A stretch of DNA of 5,649 nucleotides from Hyphomicrobiales bacterium. Lineage in GTDB: Bacteria > Pseudomonadota > Alphaproteobacteria > Rhizobiales > Xanthobacteraceae. The stretch lies in contig JAPLPC010000282.1 of NCBI GenBank assembly GCA_026400425.1, positions 1 to 5,649 on the forward strand. The letters run 5' to 3'. Below are positions 1 to 5,618 of the stretch, piece after piece. Positions within the stretch are counted from its first letter, which is position 1. Each line of letters begins with the position of its first letter. The position numbers and the translations under genes were made by a program. The notes beneath the pieces are model-generated. The model searched no databases. It was not told the origin of the DNA and saw only the letters and a program-made list of their open reading frames with translations.

Positions 1-189
1 CGCGATCATGCTGCGGCCATCCCGCCCCTTGCGGCGCGCCAGCCATCCCAACGGGCTTTCGCAGTCATTGACGAGCACGCTGGTGATGCCGTCTTCGGCG
101 AGAATCTGCCGCGTTTCCAGCGACAGATGCCGGGCGCGGTGGGGATCGACCCCAGTTGCTCGGGGACGGCGGCTTGTTGATGTTCCCAT
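1..189 (-). CDS. DUF6456 domain protein, N-terminal 63 codons (cut by window edge)
   Basis: This is an open minus-strand frame starting at ATG 189-187 and running off the left edge without a stop, so only 63 residues are visible. The start is well supported by AAGGAG at 201-196, six bases upstream. The N-terminus (MGTSTSRRPRATGVDPHRAR) is basic and probably flexible. Near residues 44-59 it carries ESPLGWLARRKGRDGR, which I recognise as the beginning of the DUF6456 domain common in rhizobia and relatives. There, ESPL.WLARRKGRDG is followed by a segment resembling AGERLRxDF, which lies outside this window. The molecular function of the family is not established to my knowledge. The basic motif and small size hint at nucleic-acid binding, but that is inference. 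Its upstream region is unusually rich in repeated boxes (204-279). It lies downstream of the mucR-like gene on the same strand but behind a terminator, so it probably has its own promoter. Confidence 0.72.
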   Translation of the reverse strand, partial: MGTSTSRRPRATGVDPHRARHLSLETRQILAEDGITSVLVNDCESPLGWLARRKGRDGRSMIA

Positions 190-195
190 TTTGTT

Positions 196-201
196 CTCCT
201 T
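196..201 (-). promoter_or_regulatory. Shine-Dalgarno of the DUF6456 gene
   Basis: AAGGAG reads on the minus strand from 201 to 196, with a six-base spacer to the ATG at 189. It fixes the start of the edge gene. The same bases can pair with the upstream UCCUU boxes of the leader. Confidence 0.75.
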
Positions 202-203
202 GA

Positions 204-279
204 AAGGACATAAGGACATGAGTCCTTGCCGGCGGCAAGCGATAATTGGATCAATTTCCTAGTTATGTATGATGTCCTT
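204..279 (-). promoter_or_regulatory. Cluster of AAGGAC/GTCCTT boxes in the leader of the DUF6456 gene
   Basis: Plus-strand AAGGACAT occurs twice in perfect tandem (204-211, 212-219). GTCCTT follows at 222-227, forming a perfect inverted repeat AAGGAC-ATGA-GTCCTT (212-227), and ATGTCCTT recurs at 272-279. Overlapping this is a second hairpin, CTTGCC-GGC-GGCAAG (225-239). The segment lies directly upstream of the ribosome binding site at 196-201. It may be an operator for a dimeric regulator or, read as RNA, a set of mutually exclusive hairpins that mask or free the AAGGAG. The repeats are seen directly; the regulatory role is inference. The AT-rich stretch 241-272 also holds AATTG-GAT-CAATT (244-256). 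Confidence 0.4.
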
Positions 280-360
280 GAACCGACAGCGCGATCGGCA
301 ATTGTCAGCCACGCGATACAGCCCTGACGCCACGCCAAGTGCCGCGCGGGCGCGCTGGCC

Positions 361-385
361 AACAAAGGTTCCCGTCGGTGGAACC
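361..385 (-). terminator. Intrinsic terminator of the mucR-like gene
   Basis: On the minus strand, just after the TAG at 395-393, GGTTCC (385-380), a 7-base loop and GGAACC (372-367) form a hairpin. It is followed by TTTGTT (366-361). The stem is short (6 bp) and the T-run is interrupted, so termination may be partial. A second GGAACC copy at 387-392 could form an alternative stem. Confidence 0.55.
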
Positions 386-392
386 CGGAACC

Positions 393-815
393 CTATTTGC
401 GACGTTTGCTCTGCTGGCCGAGGCCCATCTGCTTGGCCAGTTGCGAGCGCGCCACCGCGTAATTCGGTGCGACCATCGGATAGTCCGCCGGCAAGCCCCA
501 CTTCTCGCGATACTGCTCGGGCGTCATGCCATATTGCGTGCGCAGGTGGCGCTTCAGCGACTTGAACCGCTTGCCGTCCTCGAGACAGACGAGATGTTCG
601 GGGGTCACCGACTTCTTCACGGGGACCGCCGGCTTGGCCGGGGCGAGATCGGCCGCGGTCGGCACGGCCGCATGGCCGGACACCCGCGTCAGCGCGCCGT
701 GCACCTGATTGATCAGCGCAGGCAATTCCGCCGCCGGCACGGGATTGTTGCTGACATAGGCCGAGACGATGCTCGCCGTCAGTTCGATGAAGCTCTTGCC
801 GGGTGTATCGCTCAT
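393..815 (-). CDS. mucR: Ros/MucR family transcriptional regulator
   Basis: The protein is 140 aa, the normal length for MucR/Ros proteins. These are alphaproteobacterial DNA-binding regulators that act on AT-rich promoters controlling exopolysaccharide, motility, virulence or symbiosis genes. The start at ATG 815 gives MSDTPGKSFIELTASIVSAY, the typical family N-terminus (residues 1-47, oligomerisation region with NNPVPAAELPALI). An Ala/Pro/Lys linker follows (49-70), then the zinc-finger-like domain from C77 through FKSLKRHL (84-91) and MTPEQYREKWGLP (97-109), then a basic tail ending SKRRK. The frame stays open upstream to 890, but those residues do not resemble the family and overlap the preceding gene. 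The ribosome binding site is weak (GAG at 828-826). Zinc ligands are depleted: C77 and H90 are present, but D80, Q94 and Y95 occupy the other expected positions. It lies 28 nt after the membrane protein gene and may be co-transcribed. The family call is firm; the exact orthologue and regulon are unknown. Confidence 0.9.
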   Translation of the reverse strand: MSDTPGKSFIELTASIVSAYVSNNPVPAAELPALINQVHGALTRVSGHAAVPTAADLAPAKPAVPVKKSVTPEHLVCLEDGKRFKSLKRHLRTQYGMTPEQYREKWGLPADYPMVAPNYAVARSQLAKQMGLGQQSKRRK

Positions 816-843
816 GGCGCCGTTTCTCGAAGCGATGATCGCC

Positions 844-1797
844 TCAGGTGCGATTATCAAGATGTTCGCGCAGATCGTCGATCGAGGCAAAGCGCATCAG
901 CCCTTCCGGCATCTGCGCTTCGATGGAGCCGTCGGAATACAGCGAATAGGCCATGCCATCGACGACGCCCGATTTCAGCACGGTGATACCGGCCGCACGC
1001 GGCGAGGCGGCGGGAGCCGGTTCGTCGCGGTCGGGGATCTCGGTCGGATCGGGCACCCGGTCGCCGGACCGGTCGGCCAGCGAGGTCGAGGCGCGCGCGG
1101 CCTGGCGCAGCGCATCGGAAAACCGCGGACGATCGGGTCGGGGCGCGGGGCGCTCGCCTCGCGGCCGTGTCGGCTCCGGGCGCGGCGCCTCATCAATCTG
1201 CTGGTCATCGTCGAAGCGCGGCGCCTCGTCGCGCGGCGGTGGTGCGCCAAGATCGAGCTCCAGCGCCTCCGCGACGGCGTCGGTGCGGTCTTTCTCGCGG
1301 TCGCGGCGGGTCGAGGTGAACAGCAGATTGCGCCGCTTCGGCTCCTCGGCCGCGCTGCTAGCCGCCGCGAGACGCTCGCGGTCGCGCAACACCTCGTCCT
1401 GCCAAGGCGGCACGTCGGGTTCCGGACCATCCGGACCCGGTCGCGTCGGAGCATTGAAGCCGGAGGCCGGACCTATCGGCTTGTCGATGACGTCGCCGCC
1501 GTCGTCGTCCTCCATATCCGGGCGATTGGGGGGCGATGCCGGTTCCCGGCGGGGAAACGGCGCTGCCGCACGCGGCTGCCCCATGGCCACCATGGCGCCC
1601 GTGGCGGCCAGTTTGCGCATCTCGCGCACGACCAGGCCAAGGCTGATCATGATCAGGCCGGTACAGACGCCGACCGCGCCGGTGAGGATCAGTGTGTTGC
1701 CGAACCCGAACTCCTTGACCGGAACTCCAAATCCGATGGCGGCGAGGCCCGCCAGGATGACCCCCATCCCGGCAATCAGCAGCACTATCATCGTCAT
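844..1797 (-). CDS. Membrane-anchored protein with disordered charged middle and conserved C-terminal module (unknown function)
   Basis: The protein is 317 aa and I cannot assign it to a named family. Two hydrophobic segments (about residues 3-22 and 34-57) are joined by a short loop (GFGVPVKEFGFGN). They are followed by REMRK, which by the positive-inside rule suggests a hairpin with the long C-terminal part in the cytoplasm. Residues about 80-267 are low complexity, rich in Pro, Arg, Asp, Glu and Ala (for example MEDDDGGDVID and RPEPTRPRGERPAPRPDRPR), so probably disordered. The last about 47 residues (271-317) look folded, with YSLYSDGSIEAQMPEGLMRF and then a predicted helix (SIDDLREHLDNR). 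From memory, similar tails occur in hypothetical proteins of Bradyrhizobium relatives. AGGAG at 1806-1802 lies 4 nt before this ATG and 10 nt before a second in-frame ATG at 1791, so the start could be either. A promoter is predicted at 1840-1868. It may form an operon with the downstream mucR-like gene. Confidence 0.75.
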   Translation of the reverse strand: MTMIVLLIAGMGVILAGLAAIGFGVPVKEFGFGNTLILTGAVGVCTGLIMISLGLVVREMRKLAATGAMVAMGQPRAAAPFPRREPASPPNRPDMEDDDGGDVIDKPIGPASGFNAPTRPGPDGPEPDVPPWQDEVLRDRERLAAASSAAEEPKRRNLLFTSTRRDREKDRTDAVAEALELDLGAPPPRDEAPRFDDDQQIDEAPRPEPTRPRGERPAPRPDRPRFSDALRQAARASTSLADRSGDRVPDPTEIPDRDEPAPAASPRAAGITVLKSGVVDGMAYSLYSDGSIEAQMPEGLMRFASIDDLREHLDNRT

Positions 1798-1839
1798 CGA
1801 ACTCCTGGACGGACACCCCGCGAGTCTCGTCATCTGTGC

Positions 1840-1868
1840 ACGATAACGTCATATGACGCGGTTTTCAA
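1840..1868 (-). promoter_or_regulatory. Predicted sigma70-type promoter with palindromic operator in the spacer
   Basis: On the minus strand, TTGAAA (1868-1863, 5 of 6 to TTGACA), a 17-base spacer and TATCGT (1845-1840, 4 of 6 to TATAAT) precede the 317-aa gene. The leader would be roughly 35 nt. The spacer contains a perfect 12-bp palindrome, CGTCATATGACG (1847-1858), placed where a bound repressor would block RNA polymerase. This is pattern-based only. Confidence 0.4.
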
Positions 1869-1905
1869 AACGGCAATTTTGCGTTCACAGCTTCAGGTAA
1901 GCACA

Positions 1906-1986
1906 ATGGCGCATCACACTGGCGGCGCCGGAACGGACGATCCGGCATTTCGCGGGACCCGTGGCCCCCGCCGGCCAGACGGCTAA
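1906..1986 (+). CDS. Possible small ORF (26 aa) in the divergent intergenic region
   Basis: ATG 1906 to TAA 1986 encodes 26 residues beginning MAHHTGGAGTDDPAFRGTRG. An AGGTAA sequence at 1895-1900, five bases before the ATG, could serve as a ribosome binding site. The peptide is Gly/Arg/Pro-rich with no recognisable motif. It sits about 96 nt before the glycosyltransferase gene on the same strand, so a leader peptide is conceivable. Chance occurrence in GC-rich DNA is equally likely. Confidence 0.15.
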   Translation: MAHHTGGAGTDDPAFRGTRGPRRPDG

Positions 1987-2024
1987 CCGATAAAGCTTTG
2001 TTGCTGCGCTGCAGGACATTTTAA

Positions 2025-2046
2025 GAGAAATTCAGCCACAATTCTC
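2025..2046. repeat. Imperfect inverted repeat upstream of the glycosyltransferase gene
   Basis: GAGAAATT (2025-2032) and AATTCTC (2040-2046) are near-perfect inverted arms (one extra A) around 7 bases. They lie in an AT-rich patch about 40 nt before the glycosyltransferase start. This could be an operator; there is no T-run to make it a terminator. Confidence 0.25.
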
Positions 2047-2082
2047 AATGTTGGGGTTTGGGACACCGGATCGTCTATAGCC

Positions 2083-3732
2083 ATGTCATCGATTACGACT
2101 GCGGCCATCGCAGCGCCCGAGCGGCGCTCCGTGGAAAAGACGTGTGACGACCTCGCGCTGCTGGCGCTGGTCGTGGTCAGCATCATTGCAAGCTTCACAT
2201 TCCGGGACTACGGCCTCGGCTGGGACGACTACACCCATGCCGAATATGCCGACCTGCTGCTGAAGATGTTTGGCAGCGGATTCCGCAACACCGACGCCCT
2301 CTCCTTCGCGAACCTCTATATGTATGGCGGCGGCTTCGACATGGCCGCGGCGCTGCTGCACAAGGTGATCCCGCTCGAACTGTTCGAGACGCGCCGCCTG
2401 CTCGGCGCCATCGTCGGCATCATCGGCCTCGCCGTCACCTGGCGCGTCAGCCGGCGCATCGCTGGTCCTGTCGCCGGTCTCGTCACGCTGCTGCTGCTGG
2501 CGCTGTGCCCGACCTTTTACGGCCACATGTTCATGAACCCGAAGGATGCGCCCTTCGCGGTGGCCATGATCGTGTTGATGCTCGGCCTCGTGCGTCTCAT
2601 TCAGGAATATCCCGATCCGTCGAAGCGCACGGTGCTGATCCTCGGTATCGGCGCCGGCTGCGCGATCGGCTGCCGCATCCTTGCCGGCCTGACGCTGATC
2701 TATGTGCTGATCGGCTTCGCGCCGCTGCTGCTCGAGGAGTGGCGCGAGCAAGGTCCGCGCGAAGCGCTGCGCCGCCTGCTGCATGTCGTCTATCTGCTGC
2801 TGCCGGGCCTGATCTTCGGCTATCTGATCATGGGCCTGATCTGGCCGTGGTCGATCCTGGAGCCCGCCAATCCGGTACGGGCACTCGGCTATTTCTCGAC
2901 GTTCTTCGAGAAGCCGTGGAAGGAAATGTTCGACGGCGCGATGATCTCGGTGCCCGACATGCCGTGGTCCTATCTGCCGACGCTGTTCGCGCTGCAACTG
3001 CCGGAAGTGTTGATCACCCTGCTCGCCGGCGGCGTGGTGCTGACCATCGTCGCGACCTCGCGCAAGGACGTGCCGGCGCGTCGCAAGACCGTCCTGTTGA
3101 TGCTGACCTCTGCAGCGATGCTGCCGCTGATCATCGCCATGGTGAAGCGCCCGGCGCTGTATAACGGCATCCGCCATTTCATCTTCGTGATTCCGCCGAT
3201 GACCGTGCTCGGCGGCGTCGCGTTCGCAGCATTGATGGACTGGCTGCGTGTGCATCATCGCGGCGCCCAGGCGGCCGCGGTCGCCGCGCTGTCGTTCGGA
3301 CTGATGCTGCCGATGGCGGAGATGATCCGGCTGCATCCGTATCAGTACACGCATTTCAACTACGTCGCCGGCACCGTGCGCCAGGCCGACGCGCTGTTCA
3401 TGCTGGATTATTGGGGCCTCGCCCTGAAGCAGGCATCGGACGCGCTGAAGGAGCAGATCGACGAGCGGCAGGAGCATCCACCGGTCGGCCGCAAGTGGAA
3501 GGTCGCGGTGTGCGGCCCGCAGCGTCCGGCGCAGGTCGCACTCGGGCCCGACTTCACCATCGGATGGGACAGCCACGCCGCCGATTTCGCCATGACCCTC
3601 GGCGAGTTCTACTGCAAGGGCCTCACCGCGCCCGTGATCGCCGAGATCAAGCGCGACGACGTCGTGTTCGCCCGCGTCTACGACATCCGCGGCAGCAGCA
3701 TCTCCAGCCTGCTGGCGATTCCGGCGCCGTAA
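2083..3732 (+). CDS. GT39/PMT-like GT-C membrane glycosyltransferase
   Basis: The protein is 549 aa and very hydrophobic, with about ten or more membrane segments starting at residues 24-40. Right after the first helix comes GLGWDDYTHAEY (D48, D49), the position of the acidic catalytic motif in GT-C enzymes such as PMT, ArnT and GT39. These transfer sugars from polyprenyl-phosphate carriers on the outer face of the inner membrane. Other family-like motifs are HMFMNPKDAPFA (148-159), RHFIF (364-368) and HPYQYTHFNYVAG (418-430). About 110 C-terminal residues are less hydrophobic, include KWKVAVCGPQRPA, and probably form a periplasmic domain. Only ATG 2083 offers a nearby start. It has no clear Shine-Dalgarno sequence, and a TATAG at 2076-2080 lies almost on the start codon, so a leaderless message is possible. 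Substrate and acceptor (lipid, polysaccharide or protein) cannot be read from sequence. No other glycan genes lie alongside it, so the pathway is open. Confidence 0.8.
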   Translation: MSSITTAAIAAPERRSVEKTCDDLALLALVVVSIIASFTFRDYGLGWDDYTHAEYADLLLKMFGSGFRNTDALSFANLYMYGGGFDMAAALLHKVIPLELFETRRLLGAIVGIIGLAVTWRVSRRIAGPVAGLVTLLLLALCPTFYGHMFMNPKDAPFAVAMIVLMLGLVRLIQEYPDPSKRTVLILGIGAGCAIGCRILAGLTLIYVLIGFAPLLLEEWREQGPREALRRLLHVVYLLLPGLIFGYLIMGLIWPWSILEPANPVRALGYFSTFFEKPWKEMFDGAMISVPDMPWSYLPTLFALQLPEVLITLLAGGVVLTIVATSRKDVPARRKTVLLMLTSAAMLPLIIAMVKRPALYNGIRHFIFVIPPMTVLGGVAFAALMDWLRVHHRGAQAAAVAALSFGLMLPMAEMIRLHPYQYTHFNYVAGTVRQADALFMLDYWGLALKQASDALKEQIDERQEHPPVGRKWKVAVCGPQRPAQVALGPDFTIGWDSHAADFAMTLGEFYCKGLTAPVIAEIKRDDVVFARVYDIRGSSISSLLAIPAP

Positions 3733-3745
3733 GCGCCGCCGGAAT
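3718..3745 (+). repeat. Inverted repeat overlapping the glycosyltransferase stop codon
   Basis: ATTCCGGCG (3718-3726) and CGCCGGAAT (3737-3745) are perfect 9-bp arms around a 10-base loop that contains the TAA stop (3730-3732). An alternative inner stem GGCGC-CGTAA-GCGCC is also possible. No T-run follows, so it is a weak intrinsic terminator at best. It may instead stabilise the 3' end of the message or assist Rho-dependent ending. A second small repeat, CATGCG/CGCATG (3756-3761, 3773-3778), follows. Confidence 0.4.
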
Positions 3746-3823
3746 TCGAATGCCACATGCGTCGTGGCGATCCGCATGCGCACGCGCCATCATTTGCCCC
3801 TATTCAACTGCGAGCCAGACAGC

Positions 3824-4696
3824 ATGATGATCGATCGACGCACTTTACTGCTGTCCGCAGCCGCTTTCGCAGCCACGCCGGCTTTCGCCCAAGAGACCGC
3901 CCCTGCTTTGCTCGCCTATGAGCGCGACAGCGGCGGGCGGATCGGGCTCTATGCCAGGAACATCACCAGCGGCGCCGAGATCGCCTGGCGCGCCGACGAA
4001 CGCTTCGTCATGTGCAGCACGTTCAAGGCCTCGCTGGCCGCCTGCATGCTGGCGCGCGTCGACCGCGGCGAAGATCGGCTGGATACGATGATCGCCTATA
4101 CGCAGAAGGATCTGCTGGACTATGCGCCGGTCGCCAAGGAACACCTGGCCAAGAACAACCTGACCAAGGGCGCGCTGTCGGTCGGCGAGATGGCCCAGGC
4201 GATTGTCGAATTGAGCGACAACACATGCGCCAATCTGTTGCTCGCCCATATCGGCGGTCCGGCCGCGTTGACCAGGTTCTGGCGCGCCCATGGCGACGGC
4301 ATTTCGCGACTCGATCACGACGAGCCCGAGCTCAACCGCACGCCGCCGGGCGGTCTGGACGATACGACCACGCCGCGCGCCATGGCCACCAGTCTGCAAC
4401 GCCTGGCCATCGGCGATGCGCTGCAGCCGGGATCGCGTGCGCAGCTCATCGACTGGATGGTCAACTGCAAGACCGGCGCCAACCGCCTGCGCGCAGGCCT
4501 GCCCGGCAACTGGACGATCGGCGACAAGACCGGCAACAACGGCAGCGACGCCGCCGGCGACATCGCCGTGGTCTGGCCCGCCGCGGATCGTCCGGTGATC
4601 ATCGCCGCCTATACGCGCGGCGGCCAGCCGACACCGGCGCAACTTACTACTGTGTTCACGGCGATCGGCGAACTGGTCGGCCAGCTCCTCGCCTGA
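3824..4696 (+). CDS. Class A serine beta-lactamase (exported)
   Basis: The 290-aa precursor hydrolyses beta-lactam antibiotics in the periplasm. All class A motifs are present: S65-T-F-K68 (Ambler S70xxK), S131-D-N133 (SDN), E167-P-E-L-N171 (E166/N170 omega loop) and K235-T-G237 (KTG). The start at 3824 gives a signal peptide with twin arginines (DRRTLLL), a hydrophobic core and a TPAFA-QE cleavage site after residue 22, so Tat export is possible. In-frame GTG 3764 and ATG 3776 would add residues unlike a signal peptide, and ATG 3827 is an equal alternative. No start has a good Shine-Dalgarno sequence. Cys precedes the catalytic Ser (C64), but N239 stands where disulfide-bonded carbapenemases have Cys238, so that bridge is absent. 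R221 (Ambler R220) probably replaces Arg244. The omega loop (RLDHDEPELNRTPPG) resembles mycobacterial BlaC more than TEM. No ampR or other regulator gene is adjacent. It is probably an intrinsic chromosomal enzyme; its spectrum cannot be predicted. Confidence 0.95.
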   Translation: MMIDRRTLLLSAAAFAATPAFAQETAPALLAYERDSGGRIGLYARNITSGAEIAWRADERFVMCSTFKASLAACMLARVDRGEDRLDTMIAYTQKDLLDYAPVAKEHLAKNNLTKGALSVGEMAQAIVELSDNTCANLLLAHIGGPAALTRFWRAHGDGISRLDHDEPELNRTPPGGLDDTTTPRAMATSLQRLAIGDALQPGSRAQLIDWMVNCKTGANRLRAGLPGNWTIGDKTGNNGSDAAGDIAVVWPAADRPVIIAAYTRGGQPTPAQLTTVFTAIGELVGQLLA

Positions 4697-4782
4697 GCGA
4701 CATGACAGCTCCGCGGCGCCGCAGCCTTGCTGCACGACTTGCGTGGGCATAGGCTGACGCACGAAATTGGAACCTCGCAACC

Positions 4783-4786
4783 GGAG
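4783..4786 (+). promoter_or_regulatory. Shine-Dalgarno that sets the aldolase-family start
   Basis: GGAG at 4783-4786 is seven bases before ATG 4794, which favours that start over the in-frame TTG at 4767 and the out-of-frame ATG at 4790. Confidence 0.65.
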
Positions 4787-4793
4787 ACGATGC

Positions 4794-5576
4794 ATGTCAC
4801 CAGCCGAAGCCGCTCATCTCAAAACCGTGCCGTCGCACATGACCGAGGGTGAATGGGCGCAGCGCGTCAACCTGGCCGCGGCCTATCGCTTGGTCGCGCT
4901 GTATGGCTGGGACGATCTGATCGACACCCACATCTCCGCGCGCGTGCCCGGCCCCGAGCATCACTTCCTGATCAATCCCTACGGGCTGATCTTCGAGGAG
5001 ATCACCGCATCGAGCCTGGTCAAGGTCGACTTCGACGGCAATCTGCTGAGCGAGACCGACTATCACATCAATCCGGCGGGCTTCACGATCCACTCGGCCA
5101 TCCACGAAGTGCGCGAGGATGCCGGCTGCGTGATGCATCTGCATACGCCGGACGGCACCGCGGTCGCCTCCTGCATGGAAGGCCTGCAGCCGCTGAACCA
5201 GACCGCGCAGCTGGTGATCCCCGATCTGGCTTATCACGACTATGAAGGCGTCGCCCTCGATCACGACGAGCGCCAGCGCCTGCAGAAGGATCTCGGCACC
5301 AAGAACGCAATGCTGCTGCGCAATCACGGCACGCTGACCGTCGGCCGCTCGGTCGCCTCGGCGTTCGAGCGCATGTATTACCTGGAGCGTGCCTGCACCA
5401 TGCAGGTCCGCACCCGCATGCTCGGCCCCACCGCCTATCCGGTCGATCAGATCGTGATCGAGAAGAATGCCGAGCTGGTGTCGAATGCCGACCGCGCGGA
5501 ACTGCGCTCGACGAAACTGGTGTGGCCGCCGATGCTGCGCAAGCTCGACCGCCGCGACCCCTCTTACAAGACCTGA
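4794..5576 (+). CDS. Class II aldolase/adducin family protein
   Basis: The 260-aa protein has the aldolase class II / adducin head fold, whose enzymes (such as fuculose-1-phosphate aldolase and ribulose-5-phosphate 4-epimerase) bind Zn or another divalent metal with three histidines. The ligands are visible as H115 and H117 in CVMHLHTPDG and H178 in LLRNHGTLTVG. Other family features are LAAAYRLVALYGWDDLIDTHISAR (27-50, substrate-loop region), FLINPYGLIFEEITASSLVKVDFDG (58-82) and NPAGFTIHSAIH (93-104). By spacing from H115, the catalytic Glu73 of fuculose aldolase falls at G96, so the classical aldol mechanism may not apply. This is the pattern of the adducin-like branch often labelled only 'class II aldolase/adducin'. 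The C-terminal 50 residues are charged (ending RKLDRRDPSYKT). It is in the same direction as the beta-lactamase, 97 nt downstream, with a strong terminator behind it. The cytoplasmic substrate is unknown; no kinase, isomerase or transporter neighbours help. Confidence 0.9.
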   Translation: MSPAEAAHLKTVPSHMTEGEWAQRVNLAAAYRLVALYGWDDLIDTHISARVPGPEHHFLINPYGLIFEEITASSLVKVDFDGNLLSETDYHINPAGFTIHSAIHEVREDAGCVMHLHTPDGTAVASCMEGLQPLNQTAQLVIPDLAYHDYEGVALDHDERQRLQKDLGTKNAMLLRNHGTLTVGRSVASAFERMYYLERACTMQVRTRMLGPTAYPVDQIVIEKNAELVSNADRAELRSTKLVWPPMLRKLDRRDPSYKT

Positions 5577-5618
5577 GATTCGTGCTAGAGAGAGGCCACA
5601 AACCTCTACGCTGAATAC

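Noticed and set aside
6..365. Minus-strand 119-codon frame overlapping the left-edge gene
   Set aside because: It has no recognisable motif and crosses the mucR terminator. The frame starting at 189 has a good ribosome binding site and a DUF6456 motif.
769..1986. Plus-strand open frame of 405 codons across the membrane protein gene
   Set aside because: The product is Arg/Gly/His-rich without recognisable domains, and it overlaps two better-supported minus-strand genes.
2086..3783. Long open frame of 565 codons antisense to the glycosyltransferase
   Set aside because: Its product is an Arg/His/Gln/Asp-rich low-complexity sequence, typical of the complement of a hydrophobic, GC-rich gene. It has no motif, and the sense frame has clear GT-C features.
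4728..4756. Candidate promoter TTGCTG-17-TAGGCT before the aldolase-family gene
   Set aside because: Only three of six bases match at each box, too weak to report as a feature.
4715..4762. Small inverted repeats (GCAGC/GCTGC, TGCGT/ACGCA) between the beta-lactamase and aldolase-family genes
   Set aside because: Arms are only 5 bp in GC-rich DNA and there is no T-run; not distinguishable from chance.
3845..4795. Antisense open frame of 316 codons over the beta-lactamase
   Set aside because: It is a shadow of the GC-biased coding frame; the sense strand carries all class A motifs.
5562..5589. Candidate promoter TTACAA-16-TAGAGA at the end of the aldolase-family gene
   Set aside because: The match is weak, and it would fire straight into the terminator at 5619-5649.
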